NCBI RefSeq assembly: GCF_025370755.1
Contig: NZ_JAMXFC010000008.1
Coordinates: forward strand, 124,001 to 188,000
From: Laspinema sp. D2d
GTDB taxonomy: Bacteria; Cyanobacteriota; Cyanobacteriia; Cyanobacteriales; Laspinemataceae
Direction of reading: 5' to 3'
DNA: 64,000 bases
The position numbers and the translations under genes are program-made. Below the pieces are notes generated by a model. It had not been told where the DNA came from, searched no databases, and worked only from the letters and a program-made list of their open reading frames with translations. Shown here one piece after another: positions 9,194 through 18,255 of the stretch (positions within the stretch are counted from its first letter, which is position 1; each line of letters begins with the position of its first letter).

Positions 9194-10495
9194 ATGGCAC
9201 TGGCAACTGTGGATTCTCTCCTGTCCTCCTTTGGACGCTTTGGCGTCGAACTGGGCCTCGATCGCATCAAACGACTCTTAAATGATTTAGGCAATCCCCA
9301 AAACAGCGTTCCCTTGATTCATGTCGCGGGAACTAATGGCAAAGGGTCTGTCTGTGCTTATCTTTCTGCCATTCTTATGGAAGCAGGGTATCGAGTCGGG
9401 CGCTATACTTCGCCGCATCTGGTGGATTGGACGGAACGAATTTGTGTAAATGACAGCCCCATTTCTGAACAAGGGTTGCAGGAGGTCCTCATCCAAGTCA
9501 CCGAGGCGATCGACCCCGCAGCGCCTTCCCCAACACAGTTTGAAGTGATTACCGCCGCAGCTTGGCTGTATTTTGCCCAACAACAGCTTGATGTGGTGGT
9601 GATGGAAGTGGGACTTGGAGGCCGCTTGGATGCTACCAATGTTTGCGATCGCCCTCTGGTGAGTGTGATTACTTCAATTAGTTGGGAACATTGGCAACGC
9701 CTAGGCCCTACCCTGGCCCATATTGCCCGGGAAAAAGCCGGAATTCTCAAACCGGGATGTCCCGCAATTGTCGGACCCTTACCCCCGGAAGCAAAAACCG
9801 TAGTCGATCGCCGGATTGCGGAACTCAACTGTCCCGCCTTATTTCCTGAACCTGCCACCCCGATCCCCATGCAACCGGGATGGGTCCAGACGCAAGAACT
9901 CTCCTATCCTCAGACCCTTCCGGGAGAAGCGCAATTGATTAATTCTGCCTTAGCCATCGCCACCGTGCAAACCCTCAGACAGCAGGGGTGGCACATTTCC
10001 GATGAGGCGATCGCCCAGGGAATGGCTAAAACCCAATGGCCGGGGCGTCTTCAGTGGGTGATTCGCGACCATCGACCCCTCCTCATTGATGGGGCTCACA
10101 ATGCAGCAGCGGCCCAAATCCTGGGGAATTATGTCGCCAGTCTCAAGGCCCCGCAGACCCTCCCCAACATTCCTGAAGGGGCCTCGCGACCGAAGGTAAC
10201 CTGGGTGATGGGAATGCTTTGCACCAAAGATCATGCCGGGATTTTCAGCGCCTTGCTGCGATCGGGCGATAATTTATACTTAGTTCCCGTCCCTGACCAT
10301 GACTCGGCTAAACCGGAAGAGTTAGCCACTCTTGCTCGAAATATCTGTCCGGAGTTAGAGGACATTCGCTGTTATTCTGACCTTTTTCCCGCGTTAAAAG
10401 AAGCCTTGCAACGAGAGAGTAACTTAACCGTATTGTGTGGATCTCTTTATTTGCTGGGCTATTTTTTAGCCGATACCATAACTCAAAAAGGATGA
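9194..10495 (+). CDS. folC: Bifunctional folylpolyglutamate/dihydrofolate synthase
   Basis: Cytoplasmic Mur-ligase-family enzyme that adds glutamate to dihydropteroate or folates using ATP. Of 433 residues, the P-loop GTNGKGS is at 46-52, the family segment AREKAGILKPG at about 190-200 and the LIDGAHN motif opening the C-terminal domain near 295. ATG at 9194 is preferred; a GTG six bases earlier (9188) is also possible and GGGTGG precedes it. It is divergent from the ABC operon and convergent with the solute-binding protein gene, so it appears monocistronic. Full length and intact. Confidence 0.93.
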   Translation: MALATVDSLLSSFGRFGVELGLDRIKRLLNDLGNPQNSVPLIHVAGTNGKGSVCAYLSAILMEAGYRVGRYTSPHLVDWTERICVNDSPISEQGLQEVLIQVTEAIDPAAPSPTQFEVITAAAWLYFAQQQLDVVVMEVGLGGRLDATNVCDRPLVSVITSISWEHWQRLGPTLAHIAREKAGILKPGCPAIVGPLPPEAKTVVDRRIAELNCPALFPEPATPIPMQPGWVQTQELSYPQTLPGEAQLINSALAIATVQTLRQQGWHISDEAIAQGMAKTQWPGRLQWVIRDHRPLLIDGAHNAAAAQILGNYVASLKAPQTLPNIPEGASRPKVTWVMGMLCTKDHAGIFSALLRSGDNLYLVPVPDHDSAKPEELATLARNICPELEDIRCYSDLFPALKEALQRESNLTVLCGSLYLLGYFLADTITQKG

Positions 10496-10509
10496 ATAGA
10501 TAGGGGTGA

Positions 10510-10557
10510 GAAAACCTCTTCCCCAGCCTAAAACTGGGGATACAAATTGAGGTTTTC
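10510..10557. terminator. Nested hairpin between convergent folC and lipoprotein gene
   Basis: Outer arms GAAAACCTC (10510-10518) and GAGGTTTTC (10549-10557) pair perfectly, and an inner CCCCA/TGGGG hairpin (10521-10525 with 10535-10539) lies inside. The outer stem ends in TTTTC read forward and TTTTC read in reverse, so it could end transcription from both sides. Confidence 0.6.
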
Positions 10558-10582
10558 GCCGGAATCTCATTCACTGACCCGC

Positions 10583-11884
10583 CTAATTGCGAGCGTTCCA
10601 CTGCTGGGCCGCATTGGTAACGGCTTGATCTACGGACTGTTCACCCAACATGGCCCCTTGCAAATTATCATAAATAATCCGTTGCAGTTGCTGGATATCT
10701 TCCATCGCCGGGACGAGGGCCTCTGCACTCTTGAGATCCTCAGCACTAATCATTCGGGCGCGATCGACCTGGGAGGCATTAGCCGGTAAGGTCTGGAAAT
10801 GACTATCCTGGAGGGCTTGCAGAGTAGAAGGCAAGACATTTGCATCCTTGGCAAAGGTCAACTGATTCTCATCATTGGTGACAAATAGGGCAAACTTAAC
10901 CGCTGCTTCTGGAACATCCGTATCCCGAGGCACCACCAAATTCATCACTGCTGCGGTTTTCTTGCCCGTTTGGCCGGTGATTTGGGGGGCTGCCGCCGAG
11001 ACTTCAGCAATACTGGGGGCATTTTCGGCGATCGTCTTGAAAAATTGGGGGCCAGAACCGAGGATAGCGATTTCTCCCGCTTGATACAGTTGGACGGCTT
11101 GACGATGCCCTTGAGTGAGCACTTCCCGAGGCAACAGACCCTTTTGATAGAGGTCTACCCAATATTGAAACGCGGCGCGCCCTTCGGGGGTGTTAAAGGC
11201 GGCTTTACCTTCAGCGTCCACCAGTTGCATCCCCATTTGAACCATCGATTCGAGGACCTCCGACGAATCCCCCGGAACAAATGTCATGAAGAGGGCATAT
11301 TTGCCCGTTTTGTCGCGAATTTGTTGCGCCACCTGGGCTAATTCTGCATAAGTGCTGGGGGGTTGGTCAATGCCAGCTTCCTTGAAGAGTTGGGTGTTAT
11401 AAATAGAAATTCGCGTGGTCAGATACCAAGGAATACCAAAACTTGTGCCATTTAAGGTACTCGCTTTCCAAATGTTGGGAAGATACTGTTGACGAATTTC
11501 AGCCGGGATCTGATCATCCAGGGTGAGCCACGCATTGCGACTGGCAAGAAGCGTGGCAAAATTAGGATTCAGGTTAACCACATCTGGGGCAGTTTTAGCC
11601 GAAACAGCGGCCAAAATCTTGCTTTCCATTGCGGACCAAGGCACGTCCACCCACCGCACTTTGATTTCTGGATTTTCCGATTCAAATGTGGCGATTAAGC
11701 TGTTGAAATAGTCCGTAAACTGGGGCTGGAGTTGCATTGTCCAAAATTCAACTTCCGAAGTTTCCGAAGCGGGTTGTCCCGAATTGGAGCCAGTACCGGG
11801 AGTGCAGGCGATCGCCCAACTCAGTAACAACCCGGATAAGGCAAATAGTCCAAACCGTTTCCAACTGTTGATTCTTACTCTCAT
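10583..11884 (-). CDS. ABC sugar-type extracellular solute-binding lipoprotein
   Basis: Family 1 extracellular solute-binding protein (433 residues), the periplasmic receptor of a carbohydrate-type ABC importer. It has a lipoprotein signal: basic N-terminus with RINSWKR, hydrophobic stretch, and lipobox residues AIAC with the lipidated Cys at 27. Typical fold landmarks follow: VEFWTMQLQPQ, FESENPEIKVRWVDVPW and GIPWYLTTRISIYNTQLFKEAGI. No permease or ATPase gene for an importer is next to it (neighbours are folC and pilM), so its partners must be encoded elsewhere. Sugar specificity cannot be read from the sequence. Confidence 0.9.
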   Translation of the reverse strand: MRVRINSWKRFGLFALSGLLLSWAIACTPGTGSNSGQPASETSEVEFWTMQLQPQFTDYFNSLIATFESENPEIKVRWVDVPWSAMESKILAAVSAKTAPDVVNLNPNFATLLASRNAWLTLDDQIPAEIRQQYLPNIWKASTLNGTSFGIPWYLTTRISIYNTQLFKEAGIDQPPSTYAELAQVAQQIRDKTGKYALFMTFVPGDSSEVLESMVQMGMQLVDAEGKAAFNTPEGRAAFQYWVDLYQKGLLPREVLTQGHRQAVQLYQAGEIAILGSGPQFFKTIAENAPSIAEVSAAAPQITGQTGKKTAAVMNLVVPRDTDVPEAAVKFALFVTNDENQLTFAKDANVLPSTLQALQDSHFQTLPANASQVDRARMISAEDLKSAEALVPAMEDIQQLQRIIYDNLQGAMLGEQSVDQAVTNAAQQWNARN

Positions 11885-12158
11885 AACCTAATTAGCATAG
11901 GACCCCTAGGGTCTGGTGAGATAACGCGGGTGAAGGGAATTTGACCCAGGTAAAGCGTGCTGATCGTAACTTAAATTGGGTAGATTATGAATACTCTATC
12001 CCCCTGGGAGACTGTTTTGCAGGCTCCCAGTTGGGGAACGCCTTGGGCGATGCCCGTCAGGGTTAGCTTGCTAAGATTAGGGAAAAGCACTGCCTACAGT
12101 CTTATCTAGTTTTGATGAGTTCAAACCCACCCCCTTTAATTCAATATGGAACAAAACC

Positions 12159-13274
12159 GTGGTTAATTTCTTTAAAAAATTCCTGTCTAAAGGATCCAAT
12201 GGAATTGGACTGGAAATTGCTCCAGAACGACTCAATATCGTGCAACTGCGTCAACAGGGTGCCTCCTATCAACTAGAAACATACGCCACGGCGGAAGTCC
12301 CCGAAGGCGTTGTAGAAGAAGGGTTGATTGCAGACCCCCCGGAGATGGCCCAAATCATCCAAGAGACCCTAGCGGAACACAATTTAACCAATATTAAGCG
12401 GGTTGCTACGGCTGTACCGGCGCGGGAAGGGGTGATTCGGATTATCCCCGTTCCCAAAGAACTGAATGATTTGGAATTGCGGGAGTACATGAACCAAGAG
12501 GCGGGACTCTATTTGCCGTTTCCCCGAGAAGAGGCAGATGTAGACTTCCAAAAATTAGGGGAGTTCATGGATGAGGATGGCATCGAAAAAGTCCAGGTGC
12601 TGCTGGTGGCAACTCGCAAGGAAGTCACGGATACTTATATTAGTACCTTTCAAGAAGCGGGATTAGGGATAGAAATTCTGGAAATTTCTAGTTTTGCCCT
12701 GTTACGGACGATTCGAGAACAACTGCTACAGTTACCGCCAGAAGAGGCAGTAGTCCTGACTGATATTCAGTTTGATAGTACCGAAATTGCGATCGTGGTG
12801 GATGGGATTCCGCAATTTTCCCGAACCATCCCGATCGGGACCTATCAGGTACAAACGGCCCTATCCCAAGCGATGAATTTACCCCCCTCTCGCAATACGG
12901 ATATGTTGCAGGGGATGACGATTCCGGCTAACCCAACAGAAAGTACCGGGTCAGGTACAATGGGAGGGGGAAGTAGCCCCGGAACTCAAGCTATTATTAA
13001 AGTGTTTTCCGAGCTAGGAGACGAACTGCGGCGCTCAATTGATTTTTATATGAATCAGAGCGAAGGATTGGAGGTCGGACAGCTCCTGCTGGCAGGACCG
13101 GGCGCATCGATTGGAGGGTTAGATGACTTTTTCAATCAGCGATTAAGTTTATTAAGCATCGTAGTGGATCCAGTGGAGAATTTAGCCCTGGAAGTAGATG
13201 AAGAAAAAATGCCCCTAATGCAGCGCCCAGGATTGGGAGTTGTGCTGGGGTTAGCCATGCGGGAGGCCAAATGA
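12159..13274 (+). CDS. pilM: Type IV pilus assembly ATPase-like protein PilM
   Basis: Actin-like cytoplasmic protein (371 residues) of the type IV pilus inner-membrane alignment complex; it binds the N-terminal tail of PilN. The N-terminus GIGLEIAPERLNIVQL is the ATP-fold phosphate-1 region, and PVPKELNDLELREYMNQEAGLYLPF is a PilM family segment. GTG at 12159 is chosen since the protein then begins with VNFFKKFL, which matches the usual start. First gene of the pilM-pilN-pilO run; pilN starts one base after its stop. Phototactic twitching motility and DNA uptake are the expected roles. Confidence 0.93.
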   Translation: MVNFFKKFLSKGSNGIGLEIAPERLNIVQLRQQGASYQLETYATAEVPEGVVEEGLIADPPEMAQIIQETLAEHNLTNIKRVATAVPAREGVIRIIPVPKELNDLELREYMNQEAGLYLPFPREEADVDFQKLGEFMDEDGIEKVQVLLVATRKEVTDTYISTFQEAGLGIEILEISSFALLRTIREQLLQLPPEEAVVLTDIQFDSTEIAIVVDGIPQFSRTIPIGTYQVQTALSQAMNLPPSRNTDMLQGMTIPANPTESTGSGTMGGGSSPGTQAIIKVFSELGDELRRSIDFYMNQSEGLEVGQLLLAGPGASIGGLDDFFNQRLSLLSIVVDPVENLALEVDEEKMPLMQRPGLGVVLGLAMREAK

Positions 13275-13275
13275 A

Positions 13276-14082
13276 ATGTATAGTCTAGAAATTAATTTTC
13301 TCAACGATCGCGCTGATTATAAGCCCCCAGTTGTTAAAAAAGCGCCCGGTGCAACTTCCCGGCAACAAACGACGATGTTGATTGGGGGACTGGCGGCAGG
13401 AGTCTCGGCGATCGCGGTGGTGATGGGGGGCTGGTTTGTGGTGAATAACCAAAATACCGAACTCCAGGGACAGTTGGCTAACCTGGAGAGTCAATCCGGG
13501 AGTTTGGGTGAACAAGTTCAAGCGGTGGAAACTATCAATGCGGAAATTGAGCAGTTAAATACCCAAATCACATTTTTTGCCAATATTTTTAATACTTCAG
13601 TCAAGCCGATGTCAGCGCTATTACAAGAATTGCGCGATCGCCTACCGCCGGGAGTGCAACTGGCTAATCTGAATCATCAGATTGAACAAGCCCCTCCAGA
13701 AGAAATTCAAGCTTCCTCACCCTGGACCAAAGTTAAACAAAAAATTGAGATCAAGGGATATGCCAAAACCTTTGATGATGTCAATGATTTTGTGCTCACC
13801 CTGAAGCGATCGCCCTTCTTTAATGAGAGCCAAACCCAGTTAATTAACGCCACTCTGGTAGACAATCCGGTGCAGGTAGAATGCGATCCCAGTTTTGAGG
13901 GTCAACAAACCACCTGTCCCCCGACTGACTTTCAACTGCCAAAAGTTGTCGAATATAACATTAGTGCCACAGTGAGCAACGTTCTGGCTTCAGAAATTCT
14001 CGCCGATCTCCAGCGAACTCGGGCTGAAGGACTGACCACTCGCATCAATTCACTCGAACAACAGGGGGTAATTCAACGATGA
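13276..14082 (+). CDS. pilN: Type IV pilus assembly protein PilN
   Basis: Bitopic inner-membrane protein (268 residues) that links PilM in the cytoplasm to PilO in the periplasm. The N-terminus YSLEINFLNDRADYKPP contains the INFLNDR motif that docks into PilM. One hydrophobic segment runs at about 35-57, followed by a coiled-coil region rich in Gln and Glu (about 60-100) and a ferredoxin-like periplasmic domain. It starts one base after pilM and overlaps pilO by four bases (ATGA), indicating tight translational coupling. Confidence 0.92.
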   Translation: MYSLEINFLNDRADYKPPVVKKAPGATSRQQTTMLIGGLAAGVSAIAVVMGGWFVVNNQNTELQGQLANLESQSGSLGEQVQAVETINAEIEQLNTQITFFANIFNTSVKPMSALLQELRDRLPPGVQLANLNHQIEQAPPEEIQASSPWTKVKQKIEIKGYAKTFDDVNDFVLTLKRSPFFNESQTQLINATLVDNPVQVECDPSFEGQQTTCPPTDFQLPKVVEYNISATVSNVLASEILADLQRTRAEGLTTRINSLEQQGVIQR

Positions 14083-14945
14083 CCGTCAGCGAACAGTTTA
14101 TGGCAATGCAGGCAGCCCGGGCTGAAGAGGCTGCACCGCCAGGAAGTTATAAAATTGGTAGCTTTGTTCTCACCCCGCAAATTCAAGGGATTTTAATTGC
14201 GGTACTCGGGTTGGGACTTGCCGGATTTGCAGCCTTTAAAATGCTATTGCCTGCGATGGAAGAGCAGACCAACTTAAAGACGCAAATTGCTGCCAAACAA
14301 GACGAAATCGCCAATCAACAATCGAAAATTCGTCAAATGGATGAGGCTAAAGCTAATTTAGTTATCACCCAAGAGCGAAAGGAAAATGTCTTAGCTTTAT
14401 TTGCTCAGGGGGCGACTTTAGAAACCTTGCTGCTGGATGTTAACCAAATTGTGCGGCAAAGTGGCGGAAAATTAGAATCCTTCAAGCCCCTAGAAACCAG
14501 CCCGAACGACTGGATTTTTACCGAAGGCACTGCCGCAGCGGGAGGCGCACCCGCAGCAGCAGCAACTCCTCCCCCAGCTGACCCAGCAGCCGCTGCTCCC
14601 CCACCCCCTACGCCTTCCTTAACGCTGTCCCAAGCAGTGGAAGGAAAGACAATGGAACTGGAAATGGCGGGAAACTATCAGCAAACCCTAGATACCTTGC
14701 GACGGCTTGAACGATTGCAACAAATGGTAGTCTTTGGTCAATTGACCAGTACATTGGGTGAAGGCAGTCAGACGATTTTTGTCAATCCTGATGGTAAAAT
14801 TACCGAACAGGCCCAAGCAAGTCTCGAAACCAATTTTAATTTGATAGCAGTGATGCCGTTACCACCGGAGCAGCTAAAAAACTTAGCCGCGCCACCGCCG
14901 CCCCCACCGGCAGCGGCGGAAGGAGAACAGCCACCGGCTCAATAA
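14079..14945 (+). CDS. pilO: Type IV pilus assembly protein PilO
   Basis: Bitopic inner-membrane protein (288 residues), PilN partner in the pilus alignment complex. One membrane span at about 36-60, then a coiled coil (about 65-105) and a periplasmic domain. It has two low-complexity Ala/Pro tracts, at about 150-178 and at the C-terminus, the latter extending the protein beyond the usual length. The start overlaps the pilN stop (ATGA). A hairpin terminator follows at 15076, so pilQ probably has its own transcript. Confidence 0.9.
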   Translation: MTVSEQFMAMQAARAEEAAPPGSYKIGSFVLTPQIQGILIAVLGLGLAGFAAFKMLLPAMEEQTNLKTQIAAKQDEIANQQSKIRQMDEAKANLVITQERKENVLALFAQGATLETLLLDVNQIVRQSGGKLESFKPLETSPNDWIFTEGTAAAGGAPAAAATPPPADPAAAAPPPPTPSLTLSQAVEGKTMELEMAGNYQQTLDTLRRLERLQQMVVFGQLTSTLGEGSQTIFVNPDGKITEQAQASLETNFNLIAVMPLPPEQLKNLAAPPPPPPAAAEGEQPPAQ

Positions 14946-15075
14946 TGTTGAAAATAGCGATCGCAGTTGCAGGAGTTTCAGAACAAAAAGGTCACGGTAT
15001 CGGAAATCCGGGGAGGGCGATCGTAACCCATTTCGATACAGCCGTGTCCCTTTACAAAAATTTAAAGTCAAAATC

Positions 15076-15116
15076 CGGATAGGGGAGTATTAATCAATAA
15101 AACCTATCCGTTTTTT
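15076..15116 (+). terminator. Rho-independent terminator after pilMNO
   Basis: Arms CGGATAGG (15076-15083) and CCTATCCG (15103-15110) pair perfectly across a 19-base loop and are followed by TTTTTT. The T-run overlaps the -35 box of the next promoter. Confidence 0.6.
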
Positions 15117-15143
15117 GACAGTTAGGGATTGAAGCGCTATATA
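15115..15143 (+). promoter_or_regulatory. Consensus sigma-70-type promoter of pilQ
   Basis: TTGACA at 15115-15120, a 17-base spacer and TATATA at 15138-15143. Transcription would start near 15150, leaving a leader of about 45 bases with the ribosome site GGGAGGAGGG at 15183-15192. It sits directly on the tail of the pilMNO terminator. Computed by eye, not mapped. Confidence 0.65.
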
Positions 15144-15196
15144 AGACTTTAATCGCAGTTTAATCAGAGTGGACTTTTTTAAGGGAGGAGGGAACG

Positions 15197-17515
15197 GTGA
15201 AACAGCCTCATGCACTTGGGTGCTTATTCGGAGCTAGTGCGATCGTGGTCATGGCAAGCGCCCCAGCAATGGCAGTCACTCAAATCACAGGAGTGAACGT
15301 CAATACCAGCGGTGGCGGAGTCCAGGTGATTTTGGATACCCAGGGGGGCGATCGGCCCCAAGTCTTTACCGTCAACCGAGGTACAGACGTTATTGCAGAT
15401 ATTATCAATACTCAACTCAGCCTACCCGGGGGACAGAGCTTCCGTCAAAATAATCCCGCCCCAGGTATTGCCTCCATCGTCGTCACTCCCCTGGATGCCA
15501 ACAGCGTCCGGGTGATCGTCAGCGGCAGCAGCAGCGCCCCAGAAGTCGCCATCAACCAAGCTGATGCCGGTGGCATCAATCTCGGATTCAACACCGGCGG
15601 AGTAGCTACAGTTCCCAATCTCAGCCCTTCCGCACCACCTCCACCCCCAGGCATGACGCCACCCCCAGCCCCCACACAGGGCCTAGAACCGGGGATGCCT
15701 ACTCCCCCCATCAGCCTTGAGGGTGGACCTGCTCCTATTGCTAGACCAAACCAGTCATCTGTCCCCCCATTTCAGCCGCGAGCCGTTGCCCCCCCGGTCG
15801 GTGATATCGCGGTTTCTAATATAAATCCCGCTGCGAGACCCATTGATCTCAACACGGGGGAGGTCATCCCCCGCTTAGTCTTGCGAGATGCCCCGGTGCG
15901 TGATGTGTTAGCGCTCCTCGCCCGCGTCGCAGGTGTTAACGTGGCGTATGCTACTGGCGCGACGACCGGAGAGGAAGGAGGAGAGGGAACAGAAGATGAA
16001 CTGAAAATATCTTTAGATATTGAAAATGAGCCAGTTCAAAATGTTTTTAACTACGTTCTTCGTTTAAGTGGGTTACAAGCAAACCGACAGGGAAACACGG
16101 TCTTTGTGGGGGTTCGACTACCCGATATTGCTCGGGATGTGATTAGTCGAACCGTGCGGGTCAATCAGCTTAATTTAATCCAAGCGCTCAACTTCCTTGT
16201 TTCTCAAGGTGCCGAGCGCAATGAGGTTCAAACCACCACTCAAACCGTGGTCACTGGAGAAGGTGCAACGGCTCAATCCTTCACAAATACGACAACTACT
16301 GTTGAATTAATTGGAGCCGATACTACTGACAACCCCTATCAAGGTAGTGCTGCGTTGCCACTTCGAGGTGTATTAGTCTCGGGAGATCAGCGAACGAATT
16401 CGATTACGGTAGTGGGCGATCCTACCCAAGTGGAGGTTGCAGTTGCTCTGTTAAGTCAAATCGATGTCCGCCGCCGTCAAGTTGCTGTGAATGTCAAAAT
16501 TATTGACGTCAATTTAAGCAACATTGATGAGTTTAATAGTAGCTTTTCCTTCGGAATTAATGATAGTTTCTTTGTCAACGATGGAGGAGCCGCAGCGGTT
16601 AACTTTGGGGGGATTAATCCGCCCAGTCGGGAAGGCGTAGCGACGGGGACGCTTTCACGGCCTGTAATCCCAAATCCACTGATCAACGCCGGAATCCAGT
16701 ACGATCGCAACCAAACCACTCAAGTTCCCCTCACGGGTCCTGGTGCAGGAGCATTATTTCTGCGCCCGGTTCCCGGAATTTCAGACGATCCTTTGAGTGT
16801 AAGGGTTGCAGGTTATGAGGTGTTTGAGGTTGATCCCACTACTGGGGTGATTACAGCGGGTGAGGCTGATTTCAGTTTACCAACCTTATTCCAATATCCG
16901 AAAAAGTTTTTGGCACTTCTGGAAGCCCAGATCCAAAGTCGCAATGCCAAGATCCTCACGGACCCGACTTTAGTAGTGCAAGAAGGAGAGACGGCTAGAG
17001 TAGAACTGACTCAGCAGGTACTTTCTAGCGTCACCATTCAAACTCAAGATACGGTGGCAGGCCCACGAGAAACAATTAGCCCGAATCTGGAACCTGTTGG
17101 ATTAACCCTCAGTGTGAACGTTGAGCGGATTGATGACAATGGCTTTATTTCTTTAGATTTAATCCCTGAAGTCAGTTCACCTCTAGCGTCAGTAGACACA
17201 GGTCTGGGTGGTTTTGTGACCCCTATCCAACGACGACTGCTACAATCGGGTACGATTCGGATTCGGGACGGACAGACTCTGATTATCTCTGGGATTATTC
17301 AGGATCAAGACCGAACCACGGTAAGCAAAGTCCCGATTTTAGGCGATTTACCTCTGATTGGTTCGTTGTTCAGAAGCACCAACCGCACGAATGAACGGGC
17401 TGAGGTGATTGTCTTGCTGACTCCTCAGATTCTGGATGATTCCGAAAATGCCAACTTCGGGTATGGGTATGTCCCAGGACAAGAGGCCCAGCAAATGCTG
17501 AATCAAAATCGGTAA
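15197..17515 (+). CDS. pilQ: Type IV pilus secretin PilQ
   Basis: Outer-membrane secretin (772 residues) through which the pilus fibre passes. A signal peptide ends near residue 26 (APAMA). An AMIN domain follows (about 29-125, peptidoglycan binding), then a Pro-rich linker (about 145-205), a STN-like domain (about 225-305), N1-type secretin repeats (about 310-440) and the C-terminal secretin barrel (about 560-755) with DGQTLIISGIIQ and VPILGDLPLIGSLFR. GTG at 15197 is supported by GGGAGGAGGG just upstream. It has its own promoter and a strong terminator at 17606, so it can be expressed apart from pilMNO. Confidence 0.95.
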   Translation: MKQPHALGCLFGASAIVVMASAPAMAVTQITGVNVNTSGGGVQVILDTQGGDRPQVFTVNRGTDVIADIINTQLSLPGGQSFRQNNPAPGIASIVVTPLDANSVRVIVSGSSSAPEVAINQADAGGINLGFNTGGVATVPNLSPSAPPPPPGMTPPPAPTQGLEPGMPTPPISLEGGPAPIARPNQSSVPPFQPRAVAPPVGDIAVSNINPAARPIDLNTGEVIPRLVLRDAPVRDVLALLARVAGVNVAYATGATTGEEGGEGTEDELKISLDIENEPVQNVFNYVLRLSGLQANRQGNTVFVGVRLPDIARDVISRTVRVNQLNLIQALNFLVSQGAERNEVQTTTQTVVTGEGATAQSFTNTTTTVELIGADTTDNPYQGSAALPLRGVLVSGDQRTNSITVVGDPTQVEVAVALLSQIDVRRRQVAVNVKIIDVNLSNIDEFNSSFSFGINDSFFVNDGGAAAVNFGGINPPSREGVATGTLSRPVIPNPLINAGIQYDRNQTTQVPLTGPGAGALFLRPVPGISDDPLSVRVAGYEVFEVDPTTGVITAGEADFSLPTLFQYPKKFLALLEAQIQSRNAKILTDPTLVVQEGETARVELTQQVLSSVTIQTQDTVAGPRETISPNLEPVGLTLSVNVERIDDNGFISLDLIPEVSSPLASVDTGLGGFVTPIQRRLLQSGTIRIRDGQTLIISGIIQDQDRTTVSKVPILGDLPLIGSLFRSTNRTNERAEVIVLLTPQILDDSENANFGYGYVPGQEAQQMLNQNR

Positions 17516-17605
17516 TTTTCTAGGTGGATCTGCCCCCATTGCTGACTTCTATTCCTTTAGATTTATTTTTTGGGATGACTTCCCGGAGTAGAATCGAGAA
17601 TTAAT

Positions 17606-17646
17606 AAAGCCTCCTGGTAGCTAAAACCCAGGGGGTTTTATTTTTT
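17606..17646 (+). terminator. Rho-independent terminator of pilQ
   Basis: AAAGCCTCCTGG (17607-17618 region) folds back on CCAGGGGGTTTT with two wobble pairs and a loop of about 10 bases, followed by ATTTTTT. A strong intrinsic terminator 90 bases after the pilQ stop. The rest of the 17516-17953 gap is AT-rich and holds the hup promoter region; a TTGACA at 17795 has no well-spaced -10 box. Confidence 0.75.
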
Positions 17647-17953
17647 AGAGGAGCTTCAGGGATTTAACTGTAGCTACAATTGTGTTGTTTTTGAGGGTAA
17701 TTCTTGTATGGATCCATTGGTGCGACCCGGGGGTAAAATGAAAAAAAAATCCTCAAATCTATATAAATTAAAGGTTTCACCGATCCATATTGGGTTGACA
17801 CCCTTTAGAATAATGCAGTGAAAAGTCGAATCAGTGGGAGTTTCAGCGATTTATTTCTGATTCTTCCCTTAAACTACCTAAGAGACCTACTGAATTGCTG
17901 TCGCAATGGAGGTCCCTTGGAGTCCCTCAAATTAACCTGTACGGAGTAACAAA

Positions 17954-18232
17954 ATGAACAAAGGTGAACTCGTCGATGTTGTAGCCGAGAAGGCTAACGT
18001 CACTAAAAAACAAGCAGATGCCGTCCTGACTGCGGCCCTCGATGCCATTATCGAAGCGGTCTCCTCTGGGGATAAAGTGACCCTGGTGGGATTTGGATCG
18101 TTTGAAGCTCGTGAGCGCAAAGCGCGTGAAGGTCGCAACCCCAAAACCGGCGACAAAATGGAAATTCCGGCAACCAAGGTCCCTGCCTTCTCTGCTGGTA
18201 AGTTCTTTAAAGAAAAAGTCGCTCCTAAGTAA
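17954..18232 (+). CDS. hup: HU-family nucleoid DNA-binding protein
   Basis: Histone-like protein of 92 residues that binds and bends DNA as a dimer. The start MNKGELVDVVAEKANVTKKQADAV and the DNA-binding arm GSFEARERKAREGRNPKTG with the Pro-containing tip are textbook HU. GGAGTAAC precedes the ATG by a normal distance. An imperfect hairpin at about 17881-17915 lies in the leader. The cobD-like gene follows 23 bases later and may be co-transcribed. HU and IHF are told apart by the lack of IHF-specific residues; HU is the usual cyanobacterial form. Confidence 0.95.
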   Translation: MNKGELVDVVAEKANVTKKQADAVLTAALDAIIEAVSSGDKVTLVGFGSFEARERKAREGRNPKTGDKMEIPATKVPAFSAGKFFKEKVAPK

Positions 18233-18255
18233 GGGAGTCACATCCCGATCGCCCT

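Noticed and set aside
9403..9870. A 155-codon minus-strand frame
   Set aside because: Antisense shadow within folC; no start signal and low-complexity Ser/Arg-rich product.
17795..17830. TTGACA upstream of hup as a promoter
   Set aside because: No -10 box is found at 16-18 bases; the nearest candidates are at wrong distances, so it was not listed.
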